NCBI GenBank assembly: GCA_937967725.1
Contig: CALBSY010000141.1
Location: 1-7,843, forward strand
Reading direction: 5' to 3'
From: an uncultured Alphaproteobacteria bacterium
GTDB taxonomy: Bacteria; Pseudomonadota; Alphaproteobacteria; Caulobacterales; Aquidulcibacteraceae
DNA: 7,843 nt
Positions 1 to 6,590 of the stretch are shown piece after piece. Each line of letters opens with the position of its first letter. Position 1 is the stretch's first letter. The translations under genes were made by a program, and so were the position numbers. Below the pieces are notes generated by a model that saw only the letters and a program-made list of their open reading frames with translations, did not search any database and had not been told where the DNA came from.

Positions 1-63
1 ACTGGATAGAGCACCCGCCTTCTAAGCGGGCGGTTGTAGGTTCGAGTCCTACTGGGCGCGCCA
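1..63 (+). tRNA. tRNA-Arg (anticodon TCT), 5' end outside the window
   Basis: This is the 3' part of a tRNA gene that reads AGA codons. The anticodon stem is CCCGC (14-18) paired with GCGGG (26-30), enclosing the loop CTTCTAA, so the anticodon TCT lies at 21-23. A five-base variable loop follows. The T arm is GTAGG (36-40) paired with CCTAC (48-52) around a loop that begins TTCGA. The 3' acceptor strand is 53-59, base 60 is a G discriminator, which fits arginine, and CCA (61-63) is encoded in the DNA. The acceptor 5' strand and most of the D arm lie before base 1. The metC stop codon, on the other strand, begins two bases further on. Confidence 0.95.
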
Positions 64-65
64 GC

Positions 66-1238
66 TTACGCCAGCCGTGCGAGTGCTTGCGTGAGGTCGC
101 CAATCAGGTCGTCGGGATGCTCGAGGCCGATCGAAAGGCGCAGCAGCGGTCCTTCGAGATCTAAGCGAACGGCGTCTCGGCGGATGTTTTCGCTTGGCAC
201 AATCAGGCTCTCATAGCCGCCCCACGAGAAGCCCATCGCAAAGATCGATAGACCTTCCAGCATCGCCTTAAGCTTCGGCCGTGGCGTTGGATGGAGAACC
301 ACGCCGAAGACTCCTGAAGCGCCGCTAAAATCGCGTCGCCAAACGGCGTGATCGGGATGTGATTGCAGAGCCGGGTGGAGCACGCGAGCGATCTCAGGGC
401 GCGTTTCAAGCCATTGCGCGAGCACAAGAGCTGCTGCGCGTTGCCGCTCCAGCCTTAGCGGCAAAGTGCGAAGGCCGCGTAGAATGAGGGAACAATCGTC
501 CGGCGACGTAAACAAGCCAAGCTGTTTGTAGGCAGCATGCACCCGAGCCGCCCATTGGGATGTGCCCGCTATGACTGCGCCAGCAAAGGCGTCGGCGTGT
601 CCCGACTGATATTTTGTCAGAGCCTGGACGGAAATGTCGGCGCCATGTTCGAATGGTTTGAAGTAAACTCCCGCCGACCAAGTGTTATCGAGAATGACGG
701 GAATATTCCTGGTCCGCGCCACGCCGCAAATTGCCGGCACGTCGGCAAACTCAAATGTCACCGACCCTGGCGACTCGATAAACACGCCGCAGGTAGACTC
801 GTGAATCAGATCGCCGACAGCTGCTCCGATGCGGGGATCAATATAGCGCGTGCTAACACCGAATTGTTTGAGTGTCGTTTCGCAAAAGCGCCGCGTCGGC
901 GCGTAGAGCGCGTCGGTGACAAGCAACTCCCCGCCGGGCTTGGCGACGCTCATGAGGGCAAGGGTACACGCAGCTAAACCTGTGGGGGTCAGCGTGGCCT
1001 GCACGCCGCCCTCGACTGCGAGTAGGGCTTGCTGCAACGCTTCGTGGACGGCCATGCCGTCGATTGCGTAGGTCTTGTTCGCCGCCCCATAAAGAGCATC
1101 CGCGTCATCGACGAGTAGGGTTGTGGCGCGATGGATTGGCGGATTGACCGCGCCTTCGTAACGGGCCGCGTTGCGCCCGGCGAGCATAAGACGCGTTTCC
1201 AGGTGTAGCTTGGCGAGGTCGAGTGGCGGCTTCGCCAT
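66..1238 (-). CDS. metC: Cystathionine beta-lyase, PLP-dependent
   Basis: This 390-residue enzyme belongs to the Cys/Met-metabolism PLP family. It should split cystathionine into homocysteine, pyruvate and ammonia in the cytoplasm, one step before methionine. Visible landmarks, matched to E. coli MetC from memory, are Tyr112 (the cofactor-stacking Tyr), the PGS motif at 157-159, Asp184-Asn185 (LDNTW), the Schiff-base Lys209 in TKYQSGHAD, Ser338-Trp339 in GFSWGGYESL, and Arg367 in RLSIGLEH for the substrate carboxylate. The SWGGYES signature separates MetC from cystathionine gamma-synthase and gamma-lyase relatives. The length is normal. The ATG overlaps the sseA stop codon (TAATG), so translation is probably coupled. 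One oddity is that the cofactor-phosphate loop reads YAIDGMAV (57-64), where relatives have YGxxGTPT, so a shift of substrate cannot be excluded. No terminator separates it from the convergent tRNA gene. Confidence 0.88.
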   Translation of the reverse strand: MAKPPLDLAKLHLETRLMLAGRNAARYEGAVNPPIHRATTLLVDDADALYGAANKTYAIDGMAVHEALQQALLAVEGGVQATLTPTGLAACTLALMSVAKPGGELLVTDALYAPTRRFCETTLKQFGVSTRYIDPRIGAAVGDLIHESTCGVFIESPGSVTFEFADVPAICGVARTRNIPVILDNTWSAGVYFKPFEHGADISVQALTKYQSGHADAFAGAVIAGTSQWAARVHAAYKQLGLFTSPDDCSLILRGLRTLPLRLERQRAAALVLAQWLETRPEIARVLHPALQSHPDHAVWRRDFSGASGVFGVVLHPTPRPKLKAMLEGLSIFAMGFSWGGYESLIVPSENIRRDAVRLDLEGPLLRLSIGLEHPDDLIGDLTQALARLA

Positions 1239-2092
1239 TAAGCGCCCGTCACCACGGGCGTGTCCTCATGCGCGCCCCATTCCGCCCAAGATCCATCGTA
1301 GACTGCTGTATCCCAACGTCCGAGCCGCGCCAGCGCGAGCGCGATGATCGGGGCGGTCACGCCAGACCCGCAGCTGCACACTGCGGCTTGCGACAGGTCG
1401 CCGCCAGTCTCCCTAAAAAGCCGAGTCAATTCTTCGCGCGAACGCAGTTCGCCACTTTCGTTCACAAGCGCCGAGGAAGGAAGGCTGCGTGCGCCGGGCA
1501 TGTGGCCCCCTTTCAAGCCAGGGCGCGGTTCAGGCGCCTCGCCACGAAAGCGCGGCGCTGGACGCGCATCGTAGACCGTCGTTGTCCCTGCACCGATCAA
1601 ACGACGCATGTCATCAAGGTCGCGGACGAGGTCGGTTCGCAGCCTCGCAGTGAAGTGTCGCTCCATGCGCGTACGTGAGGCGCCGTCTTCGATGGGAAAG
1701 CCGCCACGTTCCCAGGCAGGAAAGCCGCCATCCAGGACGACGACATCTTCATGGCCCATAACCCGGAAGGTCCACCACACCCGCGCCGCCGAAAAGAGAC
1801 CCTGATTGTCGTAGACCACGATACGGGCGCCATCGCCGACGCCCAGTTTACGCATGCGCGATGCAAACTTCTCCGGGCGCGGCAGCATGTGCGGAAGGGC
1901 GCTGTCGGTGTCGGCGATGGTGTCGATATCGAAGAACACCGCACCGGGTATACGCCGCTCGGCGTAGAGCGCCTTAGCGTCGCGTGCGTCGCCAGGTAAG
2001 AACCAAGTCGCGTCGATTACGCAAACATCAGGTGCGTCGAGGCGCTCGGCTAGCCAGGCGCATGACACAGTCGGATCGGGTTTCTCATCCAT
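1238..2092 (-). CDS. sseA: 3-mercaptopyruvate sulfurtransferase (two-domain rhodanese family)
   Basis: This 284-residue protein has two rhodanese domains. It should move sulfur from 3-mercaptopyruvate (or thiosulfate) through a cysteine persulfide to thiol or cyanide acceptors in the cytoplasm. The N-terminal, inactive domain spans about residues 8-130, with IDATWFLP at 26-33 and a conserved VVVLDGGFPAW stretch at 117-127. The C-terminal catalytic domain spans about 155-275. It contains DARPAPRF (175-182), GGHMPGA (195-201) and the active-site loop CGSGVT, with Cys241 as the nucleophile. The CGSGVTA loop is the mercaptopyruvate type, whereas classical thiosulfate rhodaneses have a CRKGV/T-like loop. 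The length is typical. It lies 46 bases after cfa and overlaps metC by one base. No Shine-Dalgarno is visible before the ATG, but a promoter-like pair sits just upstream. Mercaptopyruvate as substrate is inferred from the loop. Confidence 0.9.
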   Translation of the reverse strand: MDEKPDPTVSCAWLAERLDAPDVCVIDATWFLPGDARDAKALYAERRIPGAVFFDIDTIADTDSALPHMLPRPEKFASRMRKLGVGDGARIVVYDNQGLFSAARVWWTFRVMGHEDVVVLDGGFPAWERGGFPIEDGASRTRMERHFTARLRTDLVRDLDDMRRLIGAGTTTVYDARPAPRFRGEAPEPRPGLKGGHMPGARSLPSSALVNESGELRSREELTRLFRETGGDLSQAAVCSCGSGVTAPIIALALARLGRWDTAVYDGSWAEWGAHEDTPVVTGA

Positions 2093-2098
2093 GCTCGA

Positions 2099-2127
2099 AA
2101 GCTAGGCCCGCATTGAGTCCGCATCAA
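2099..2127 (-). promoter_or_regulatory. Possible leaderless promoter of sseA-metC
   Basis: Read on the - strand, TTGATGC (2127-2121) resembles the Caulobacter-type -35 TTGACGS at six of seven positions. After a 14-base spacer, CCTAGCTT (2106-2099) resembles the -10 GCTANAWC only partly. Transcription would start at or next to the A of the sseA ATG (2092), giving a leaderless mRNA, which fits the missing Shine-Dalgarno. The -35 part lies in the short gap after cfa. The gene pair could instead be read through from cfa. Confidence 0.3.
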
Positions 2128-2138
2128 CAGCGACGTGA

Positions 2139-3359
2139 TCAGGCAGGCTTAGCCAGTTCCAGTTGCACGACGTCGGTGCGACCGGTGCGGAAACCGGCCT
2201 CACAATAGCCGAGATAGAACAGCCAGAGCTGCTTGAAGCGCTCGTCAAAACCCATGGCGCGGATATCGCTCCATTTAGCGCGAAACCGGCGCGCCCATTC
2301 GGCCAGGGTTTCGGCATAAGACTGGCCGAACGCCTCCGCTTTGCGCCAGGCCAAACCGGCTTTTGCGGTTTCTTGCTTCAAGCGCTCGATACTCGCAAGC
2401 ATGCCGCCGGGAAACACATAGCGTTGGATGAAGTCCGCCCGGCGGCGATATTTCTCAAACAAGCCGTCCTTGATGGTGATGATCTGCAGCCCGGCGCGGC
2501 CGCCCGGCTTGAGAACTTGGGCGATCTTGCCAAAATAGGCCGGCCAATATTCCTCACCAACAGCCTCGAACATTTCGATGGAGGCAACTTTGTCGAATTG
2601 CCCTTCCACGTCGCGATAGTCCTGGCGGCGGATTTCAACACGGTCTGCGAGACCGGCTCTGTTCATCCGCTCGCGCGCATATGCCAGCTGCTCGTCACTG
2701 ATGGTGATTCCGGTGACCCGCACGCCATACTCGCGCGCGGCAAACTCGGCAAAACCGCCCCAGCCGCAGCCAATTTCAAGCACGTGTTCGCCGGGTTGGA
2801 GTTCGAGATGCTCCGCGAGAGCGCGGTATTTGGCTAGTTGCGCGCTTTCGAGATCGCGCACGTGCGCATCAAAGCGGGCTGAGGAGTAGGTCATCGAGCG
2901 GTCAAGCCACGCCTCATAGAAGCGATTGCCGAGATCATAGTGGGCAAGGATGTTGCGCCTCGCGCCGCGGCGGGAGTTGGCGCGGGTAATATGACGGAAC
3001 CAGTTCAACGCCTTGCCGATGGGGCTGCCTTCTAGCAGGCGAGTAAAACGTTCGACATTGGCGGCGAGCAACGTGAGCAAGGCGGCTAGGTTCTCGCTTT
3101 CCCATTCGCCCGCCATCAGGCCCTCGGCAAAGCCGATGTCGCCGTGGGTCAGCACCCGGCGCGCAAACCGCCAGTCATTGATCTTGAGATCGGCGCGCGG
3201 GCCTTCGCCGTCGCCGTACCAGAGGGTCTCTCCCTCCGGCGTGGTCACGCATACGGAGCCGTCGCGGACTTGGAGCAACGCCATCAGCACCGCCTTGGCG
3301 CTAGCGGGCGGTTTGAGCTTGGCGATCTGGGCCGAAGTGGCGCTCGGCGCGTCTTGCAT
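2139..3359 (-). CDS. cfa: Cyclopropane-fatty-acyl-phospholipid synthase family methyltransferase
   Basis: This 406-residue SAM-dependent methyltransferase should add a methylene bridge from SAM to double bonds of membrane phospholipid acyl chains at the inner face of the membrane, usually in stationary phase or under stress. After an N-terminal lipid-binding region (about 1-130) come HYDLGNRFYEAWLD (140-153), MTYSSA (156-161), ESAQLAKY (171-178), the SAM loop VLEIGCGWGGFA (193-204), QDYRD (246-250), IEMFEAVGE (261-269) and YVFPGGMLAS (314-323). Alignment by eye to E. coli Cfa keeps the bicarbonate-site residues Glu265, Ile294 and Tyr348 but replaces Cys139 by Ser160 and His266 by Gln292. I believe this is seen in the alphaproteobacterial branch of the family. 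A related product, such as a methylated rather than a cyclopropane chain, is possible. There is a 130-base gap upstream with no Shine-Dalgarno, and sseA follows 46 bases after the stop. Confidence 0.88.
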   Translation of the reverse strand: MQDAPSATSAQIAKLKPPASAKAVLMALLQVRDGSVCVTTPEGETLWYGDGEGPRADLKINDWRFARRVLTHGDIGFAEGLMAGEWESENLAALLTLLAANVERFTRLLEGSPIGKALNWFRHITRANSRRGARRNILAHYDLGNRFYEAWLDRSMTYSSARFDAHVRDLESAQLAKYRALAEHLELQPGEHVLEIGCGWGGFAEFAAREYGVRVTGITISDEQLAYARERMNRAGLADRVEIRRQDYRDVEGQFDKVASIEMFEAVGEEYWPAYFGKIAQVLKPGGRAGLQIITIKDGLFEKYRRRADFIQRYVFPGGMLASIERLKQETAKAGLAWRKAEAFGQSYAETLAEWARRFRAKWSDIRAMGFDERFKQLWLFYLGYCEAGFRTGRTDVVQLELAKPA

Positions 3360-3365
3360 GTGAGT

Positions 3366-3394
3366 AATCTAGTACTTTGCGCCTGTGGATTAAA
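3366..3394 (-). promoter_or_regulatory. Possible leaderless promoter of cfa
   Basis: On the - strand, TTTAATC (3394-3388) is a weak -35 candidate, matching four of seven positions of TTGACGS. Fourteen bases later ACTAGATT (3373-3366) matches the Caulobacter-type -10 GCTANAWC except at its two ends. The predicted start falls on or next to the cfa ATG. The patch lies in the most AT-rich part of the 130-base gap 3360-3489. In the rest of that gap I see no gene and no terminator for the upstream glycosyltransferase gene. Confidence 0.3.
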
Positions 3395-3489
3395 GTTCCG
3401 CCTGAAAGGGTCTTACGTGGATCGTCGCGCGCTGGATGTGTCGAGGCCAAGGTGGACGCAGATGGATGCGGCCCGGTTCCCTGTGGCCG

Positions 3490-4320
3490 TCAACTGTCGT
3501 TGCGCCGTTTCTCCCGCTCACGAAGGTGTATCTCCAACATGAGCGCATCGCGCAGCCAGCGGCCGTGCGCGGCGACATTGGCGACCGCAAATCCATACCA
3601 GCCGGCGCGCCAGAGGCCACGGCGCGCGTACTGGTTCAGGAAGTAAAACGGCTTCCCCAAGAGAAGGCGCAAGCAGACCAGCCATAGCGGCTTGAGTTTG
3701 GAGTCACGTGAACTGGACGCCGCGTGGCGCGTAAATTTCGTTTCCAGCTGTTCGAGACCCGTGAACGAGCGATGAAGCAGGCGACCGCGCAAATGGCCAA
3801 CGCGGATGCTAGCGGGTACCTTGAATTGGTCGTCCATAGGATGATCGGGAATGCGAATGACGCGACGGTCATAAAGCTTGCGCCTGTCGACCAAGTTGTA
3901 ATGCATCCACGGTTTGCCGACGGGCGGGGCCGTCGCCATCATCATTTGATAGACCGGGTTCGGCGGCGCGCCATTGGCGAACAGCGCGTGGATTTCTTCG
4001 GCCAGTTCAGGCGTGACGATTTCATCGGCGTCGAGGTCCAAGAGCCAGTCATGTTTGCAGGCGTCTTCGGCGACGCGCTTCTGTCTGCCCCAGCCCTTCC
4101 ACTCGCAGCGCAGGATTCGGGCGCCGGCGGCTTCGGCGATTTCAATCGTGCGGTCGGTCGATCCGGAATCGACTAAGATGATTTCATCGGCGACTTGGCG
4201 CGCCGCCCGTATGACTTCGCCAATCAAGCGCTCCTCGTTCTTGGTGCGGATGTAGGCGGAGATCGGCGGCTTGGAGCCGGTTGCGGCCTGTTGCGTGGGC
4301 GGAATTTCTGTGTCGGTCAC
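3490..4320 (-). CDS. Family 2 glycosyltransferase, WaaE/KdtX-like (beta-1,4-glucosyltransferase group)
   Basis: This 276-residue glycosyltransferase has a GT-A fold and is probably cytoplasmic or attached to the inner membrane. It would transfer a sugar from a nucleotide sugar to lipopolysaccharide core or another envelope glycan. After about 18 variable residues the catalytic domain starts with ISAYIRTKNEE (20-30). DEIILVDSGSTDRT (45-58) binds the nucleotide, and LDLDADE (94-100) carries the DXD metal site. The KLYDRRVIRIPDHPMDD segment (148-164) and the HRSFTGLEQ segment (183-191) are typical of the WaaE/KdtX group. The tail from about 208 is hydrophobic and basic (LWLVCLRLLLGKPFYFL), suiting membrane contact. 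The ATG is preceded by AGGG (4331-4328) at seven bases, a fair ribosome binding site. It lies 63 bases after recG and may be co-transcribed with it. Donor and acceptor cannot be read from the sequence. Confidence 0.85.
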   Translation of the reverse strand: MTDTEIPPTQQAATGSKPPISAYIRTKNEERLIGEVIRAARQVADEIILVDSGSTDRTIEIAEAAGARILRCEWKGWGRQKRVAEDACKHDWLLDLDADEIVTPELAEEIHALFANGAPPNPVYQMMMATAPPVGKPWMHYNLVDRRKLYDRRVIRIPDHPMDDQFKVPASIRVGHLRGRLLHRSFTGLEQLETKFTRHAASSSRDSKLKPLWLVCLRLLLGKPFYFLNQYARRGLWRAGWYGFAVANVAAHGRWLRDALMLEIHLREREKRRNDS

Positions 4321-4383
4321 GGCGCTACCCTGAAGGGCAAGCTGGGGCGAAATGCAAGGGCGCGCGCCAATGGCGCCCGCCCG

Positions 4384-6495
4384 CTAGCCGCTGCGGGCAA
4401 GCTCGGCGGCCTCGGCATAGCCAAACAGCTTGAGTGCGAGGCGGATGGCGGCGCCTTGGTCGGTCTTCAGTTCGGGATCGCGTTCGATGGCAAGGCGCGC
4501 TTCCTTGTCGGCCGCGGCGAGCATGCCGGCGTGCGTTTCCGGGCTCACCAGGCGAAATGGCGGCAGGCCGGATTGCTGGGTGCCCAGCATGTCGCCCGCG
4601 CCGCGCATGCGGAAGTCGATCTCGGCGATAGCGAAACCGTCGTCATTGCGGCGCACGGCGTCGAGCAGCTCCTTGGCGCCTTCGCCCAACGGGGGTTTCC
4701 AAAGCAGCACGCATGAGCCTTGCTTGTCGCCGCGCCCCACGCGGCCGCGCAATTGATGCAGCTGCGCCAGGCCAAAGCGCTCTGCGTGCTCGATCACCAT
4801 GATCGTGGCTTCTGGCACATTGACGCCGACTTCAATGACTGTAGTGGCGACCATCAAGAATGACTCGCCCGAGCGAAAACGCTCCATCGCCGCCTCGCGC
4901 GCCGTGGGCGTCATCTTACCGTGCACAATCTCCACGCCTTTCCCAAAGCGGGTCTGCAGCTCCTTGTGCCGATCCTCGACAGCGGCGAGATCGACAGCTT
5001 CGCTTTCTTCGATTAGCGGGCATACCCAATAAGCGCGCTCACCACGTTTTCGCGCGTCGTTGATCGCGTCTGCTACTTCATCCGCGCGCGAAACCGGCAT
5101 GGCGGCTGTATTGATCGGTTGGCGCCCCGGCGGCTTTTCGTCCAGCACCGAAAGATCCATGTCGCCATGTATTGAGAGCGCCAGTGTGCGAGGGATTGGC
5201 GTTGCGCTCATGACAAGCACATGTGGCGCGTAACCCTTAGCGACCATGCGCATGCGATCGGAGACGCCAAAGCGATGCTGCTCGTCGATGACAATGAGCC
5301 CAAGATCGTTGAAAACGACTTCTTCCTGAAAGAGGGCATGCGTGCCGGCCACGACGGTAAGCTCGCCGGAGGCTAAGCGAGCCAGAATCTGTTTGCGCTG
5401 AGCGGCCTTGTCGCGGCCTGTAAGGACAGCCATTGAAATGCCGGCGGCGGCTAGAAGCGGTTCAAGCGTGGCGCCGTGCTGGCGGGCCAGCAGGTCCGTC
5501 GGGGCCATGAACGCGCTTTGCAGGCCCGCCTCGGCAGCGCGGGCCATGGCGAGGGCGGCCACCAATGTCTTGCCGGAGCCAACGTCCCCCTGGAGCAAGC
5601 GCAACATCGGCGCGGGCTCGGCCATGTCTGCGTAGATTTCCCGGACCGAACGCTGCTGCGCACCGGTTAGGGCGTAAGGGACACTGTTGGTCACCTTCTC
5701 CGCCAGTGCGCCGTCACCAGTTACGGCGCGGCCTGGCTCGTTGCGACGTAGCGCACGCCGGAGGCGCAAAGCACACTGGCGCGCAAACAATTCGTCATAT
5801 GCGAGGCGAACGCGAAATAGGCTCTCGGGTGCGACGTCTTCCGGCGAAGCAGGGCGGTGCAGGTGTTCGAGCGCCGTACGGAAGTCGGGCCAGTCGTGCG
5901 CTTTCACGGTGGAGGCTTCGAGCCACTCGGGAGGCTCGGGGACGGTGTCGAGCGCCGCTAGAATCGTACGGGCGAGCGTGCGCCCCGCGAGGCCCTGCGT
6001 CAGCGGATAGACTGGTTCGACCGATGGCGGCGTCTCGCCCTTGCTGGGGTCGACCACGTGGTCGGGATGCAACATCTGACGCATGCCATCGTAAAAGCCG
6101 ATCCTGCCGCTTATCAGCCGCGTCTGGCCGACAGGCCACATGCGCTTCAGCATCTCCTCGTTGCCGCGAAAATAAGCGACGGTGAGAAAACCGGTCTCAT
6201 CCCGCAATCGGATCCGGTGCGGCAGGTTTTTGTAGGCGGGCATGTGGCCGTCGATCTCAGCCTCGATCGTGGCGATGTCGCCGTCCTCGGTTTCGGCGAT
6301 ACGCACGCGCAAGCGCCGGTCGATCGCAGCGTTCGGCGGCAGAAAGACGAGGTCGCGCACGAGGCGGCCCCCCGCAACCTTCGCGATCAGGTCTAACGTG
6401 TCGCGCTTAGCCCCTTTGGGTGCTCGCGCCGGCGCCAGCAGCGCCTCGGCGGCCGCGCGTACCGCGTTTGAGGTGGTGTTCGGAGCGTCGTTCAT
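4384..6495 (-). CDS. recG: ATP-dependent DNA helicase RecG
   Basis: This 703-residue superfamily 2 translocase reverses stalled replication forks and remodels branched DNA. The N-terminal wedge/OB region covers about 40-160. The ATPase core has Walker A GDVGSGKT (303-310), APTDLLARQH (331-340), DEQH (404-407), SAT (430-432), TTVIEVGVNVPEA (551-563) and motif VI QLRGRVGRG (581-589). A RecG-type tail follows with RGAGDMLGTQQSG (631-643). Length matches the family (E. coli 693). I chose the ATG at 6495. The frame stays open for 62 more codons to 6681, but that part is arginine-rich, is not RecG-like, and overlaps the divergent promoter region and sdhE. The first 30 residues lack the GVGPK-type hairpin usual near the RecG N terminus. 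No Shine-Dalgarno is obvious. The glycosyltransferase gene lies 63 bases downstream. Confidence 0.96.
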   Translation of the reverse strand: MNDAPNTTSNAVRAAAEALLAPARAPKGAKRDTLDLIAKVAGGRLVRDLVFLPPNAAIDRRLRVRIAETEDGDIATIEAEIDGHMPAYKNLPHRIRLRDETGFLTVAYFRGNEEMLKRMWPVGQTRLISGRIGFYDGMRQMLHPDHVVDPSKGETPPSVEPVYPLTQGLAGRTLARTILAALDTVPEPPEWLEASTVKAHDWPDFRTALEHLHRPASPEDVAPESLFRVRLAYDELFARQCALRLRRALRRNEPGRAVTGDGALAEKVTNSVPYALTGAQQRSVREIYADMAEPAPMLRLLQGDVGSGKTLVAALAMARAAEAGLQSAFMAPTDLLARQHGATLEPLLAAAGISMAVLTGRDKAAQRKQILARLASGELTVVAGTHALFQEEVVFNDLGLIVIDEQHRFGVSDRMRMVAKGYAPHVLVMSATPIPRTLALSIHGDMDLSVLDEKPPGRQPINTAAMPVSRADEVADAINDARKRGERAYWVCPLIEESEAVDLAAVEDRHKELQTRFGKGVEIVHGKMTPTAREAAMERFRSGESFLMVATTVIEVGVNVPEATIMVIEHAERFGLAQLHQLRGRVGRGDKQGSCVLLWKPPLGEGAKELLDAVRRNDDGFAIAEIDFRMRGAGDMLGTQQSGLPPFRLVSPETHAGMLAAADKEARLAIERDPELKTDQGAAIRLALKLFGYAEAAELARSG

Positions 6496-6522
6496 TCGAT
6501 GAGTTATGTGCTCTCGGCGGGC

Positions 6523-6551
6523 CTGACAGGGGCGCCCATATAGGTTATAGC
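6523..6551 (+). promoter_or_regulatory. Predicted promoter of sdhE-mfd
   Basis: CTGACA (6523-6528) matches five of six bases of the -35 TTGACA. After 17 bases, TATAGC (6546-6551) matches four of six of TATAAT. In the Caulobacter-type pattern the same elements read CTGACAG, 14 bases, then GTTATAGC. Start would be near 6558, giving a leader of about 33 bases before the sdhE ATG. The assignment is by eye and rests on the position between divergent genes. Confidence 0.45.
6544..6551 (-). promoter_or_regulatory. Predicted -10 element of the recG promoter
   Basis: Read on the - strand this octamer is GCTATAAC, an exact match to the Caulobacter housekeeping -10 consensus GCTANAWC and five of six for TATAAT (TATAAC). 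Start would be near 6537, with a leader of about 41 bases to the recG ATG at 6495. No good -35 is visible at the expected distance. The octamer coincides with the -10 of the opposite sdhE promoter. Confidence 0.4.
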
Positions 6552-6590
6552 GCGGCCCCTTCCGCTTTCGCCTCCTTCGCCTCAGGCTCC

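Noticed and set aside
1..120. tRNA 3' end as an integration site for a mobile element
   Set aside because: No integrase, no visible repeat of the tRNA 3' end elsewhere in the window, and a housekeeping gene follows directly.
2163..2837. A 224-codon open frame on the + strand opposite cfa, and similar long frames opposite metC, recG and mfd
   Set aside because: They lie wholly inside clearly recognised genes, as expected in GC-rich DNA, and their translations resemble no family I know.
4358..4378. GC-rich hairpin between recG and the glycosyltransferase gene (GGGCGC paired with GCGCCC)
   Set aside because: No T-run follows it on the transcribed strand, so it is not a convincing intrinsic terminator. 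It may weakly affect read-through.
6420..6590. In-frame upstream extension of sdhE
   Set aside because: It would run through the promoter region into recG, and the SdhE family begins near the ATG at 6591, with RGxxE at residues 15-19.
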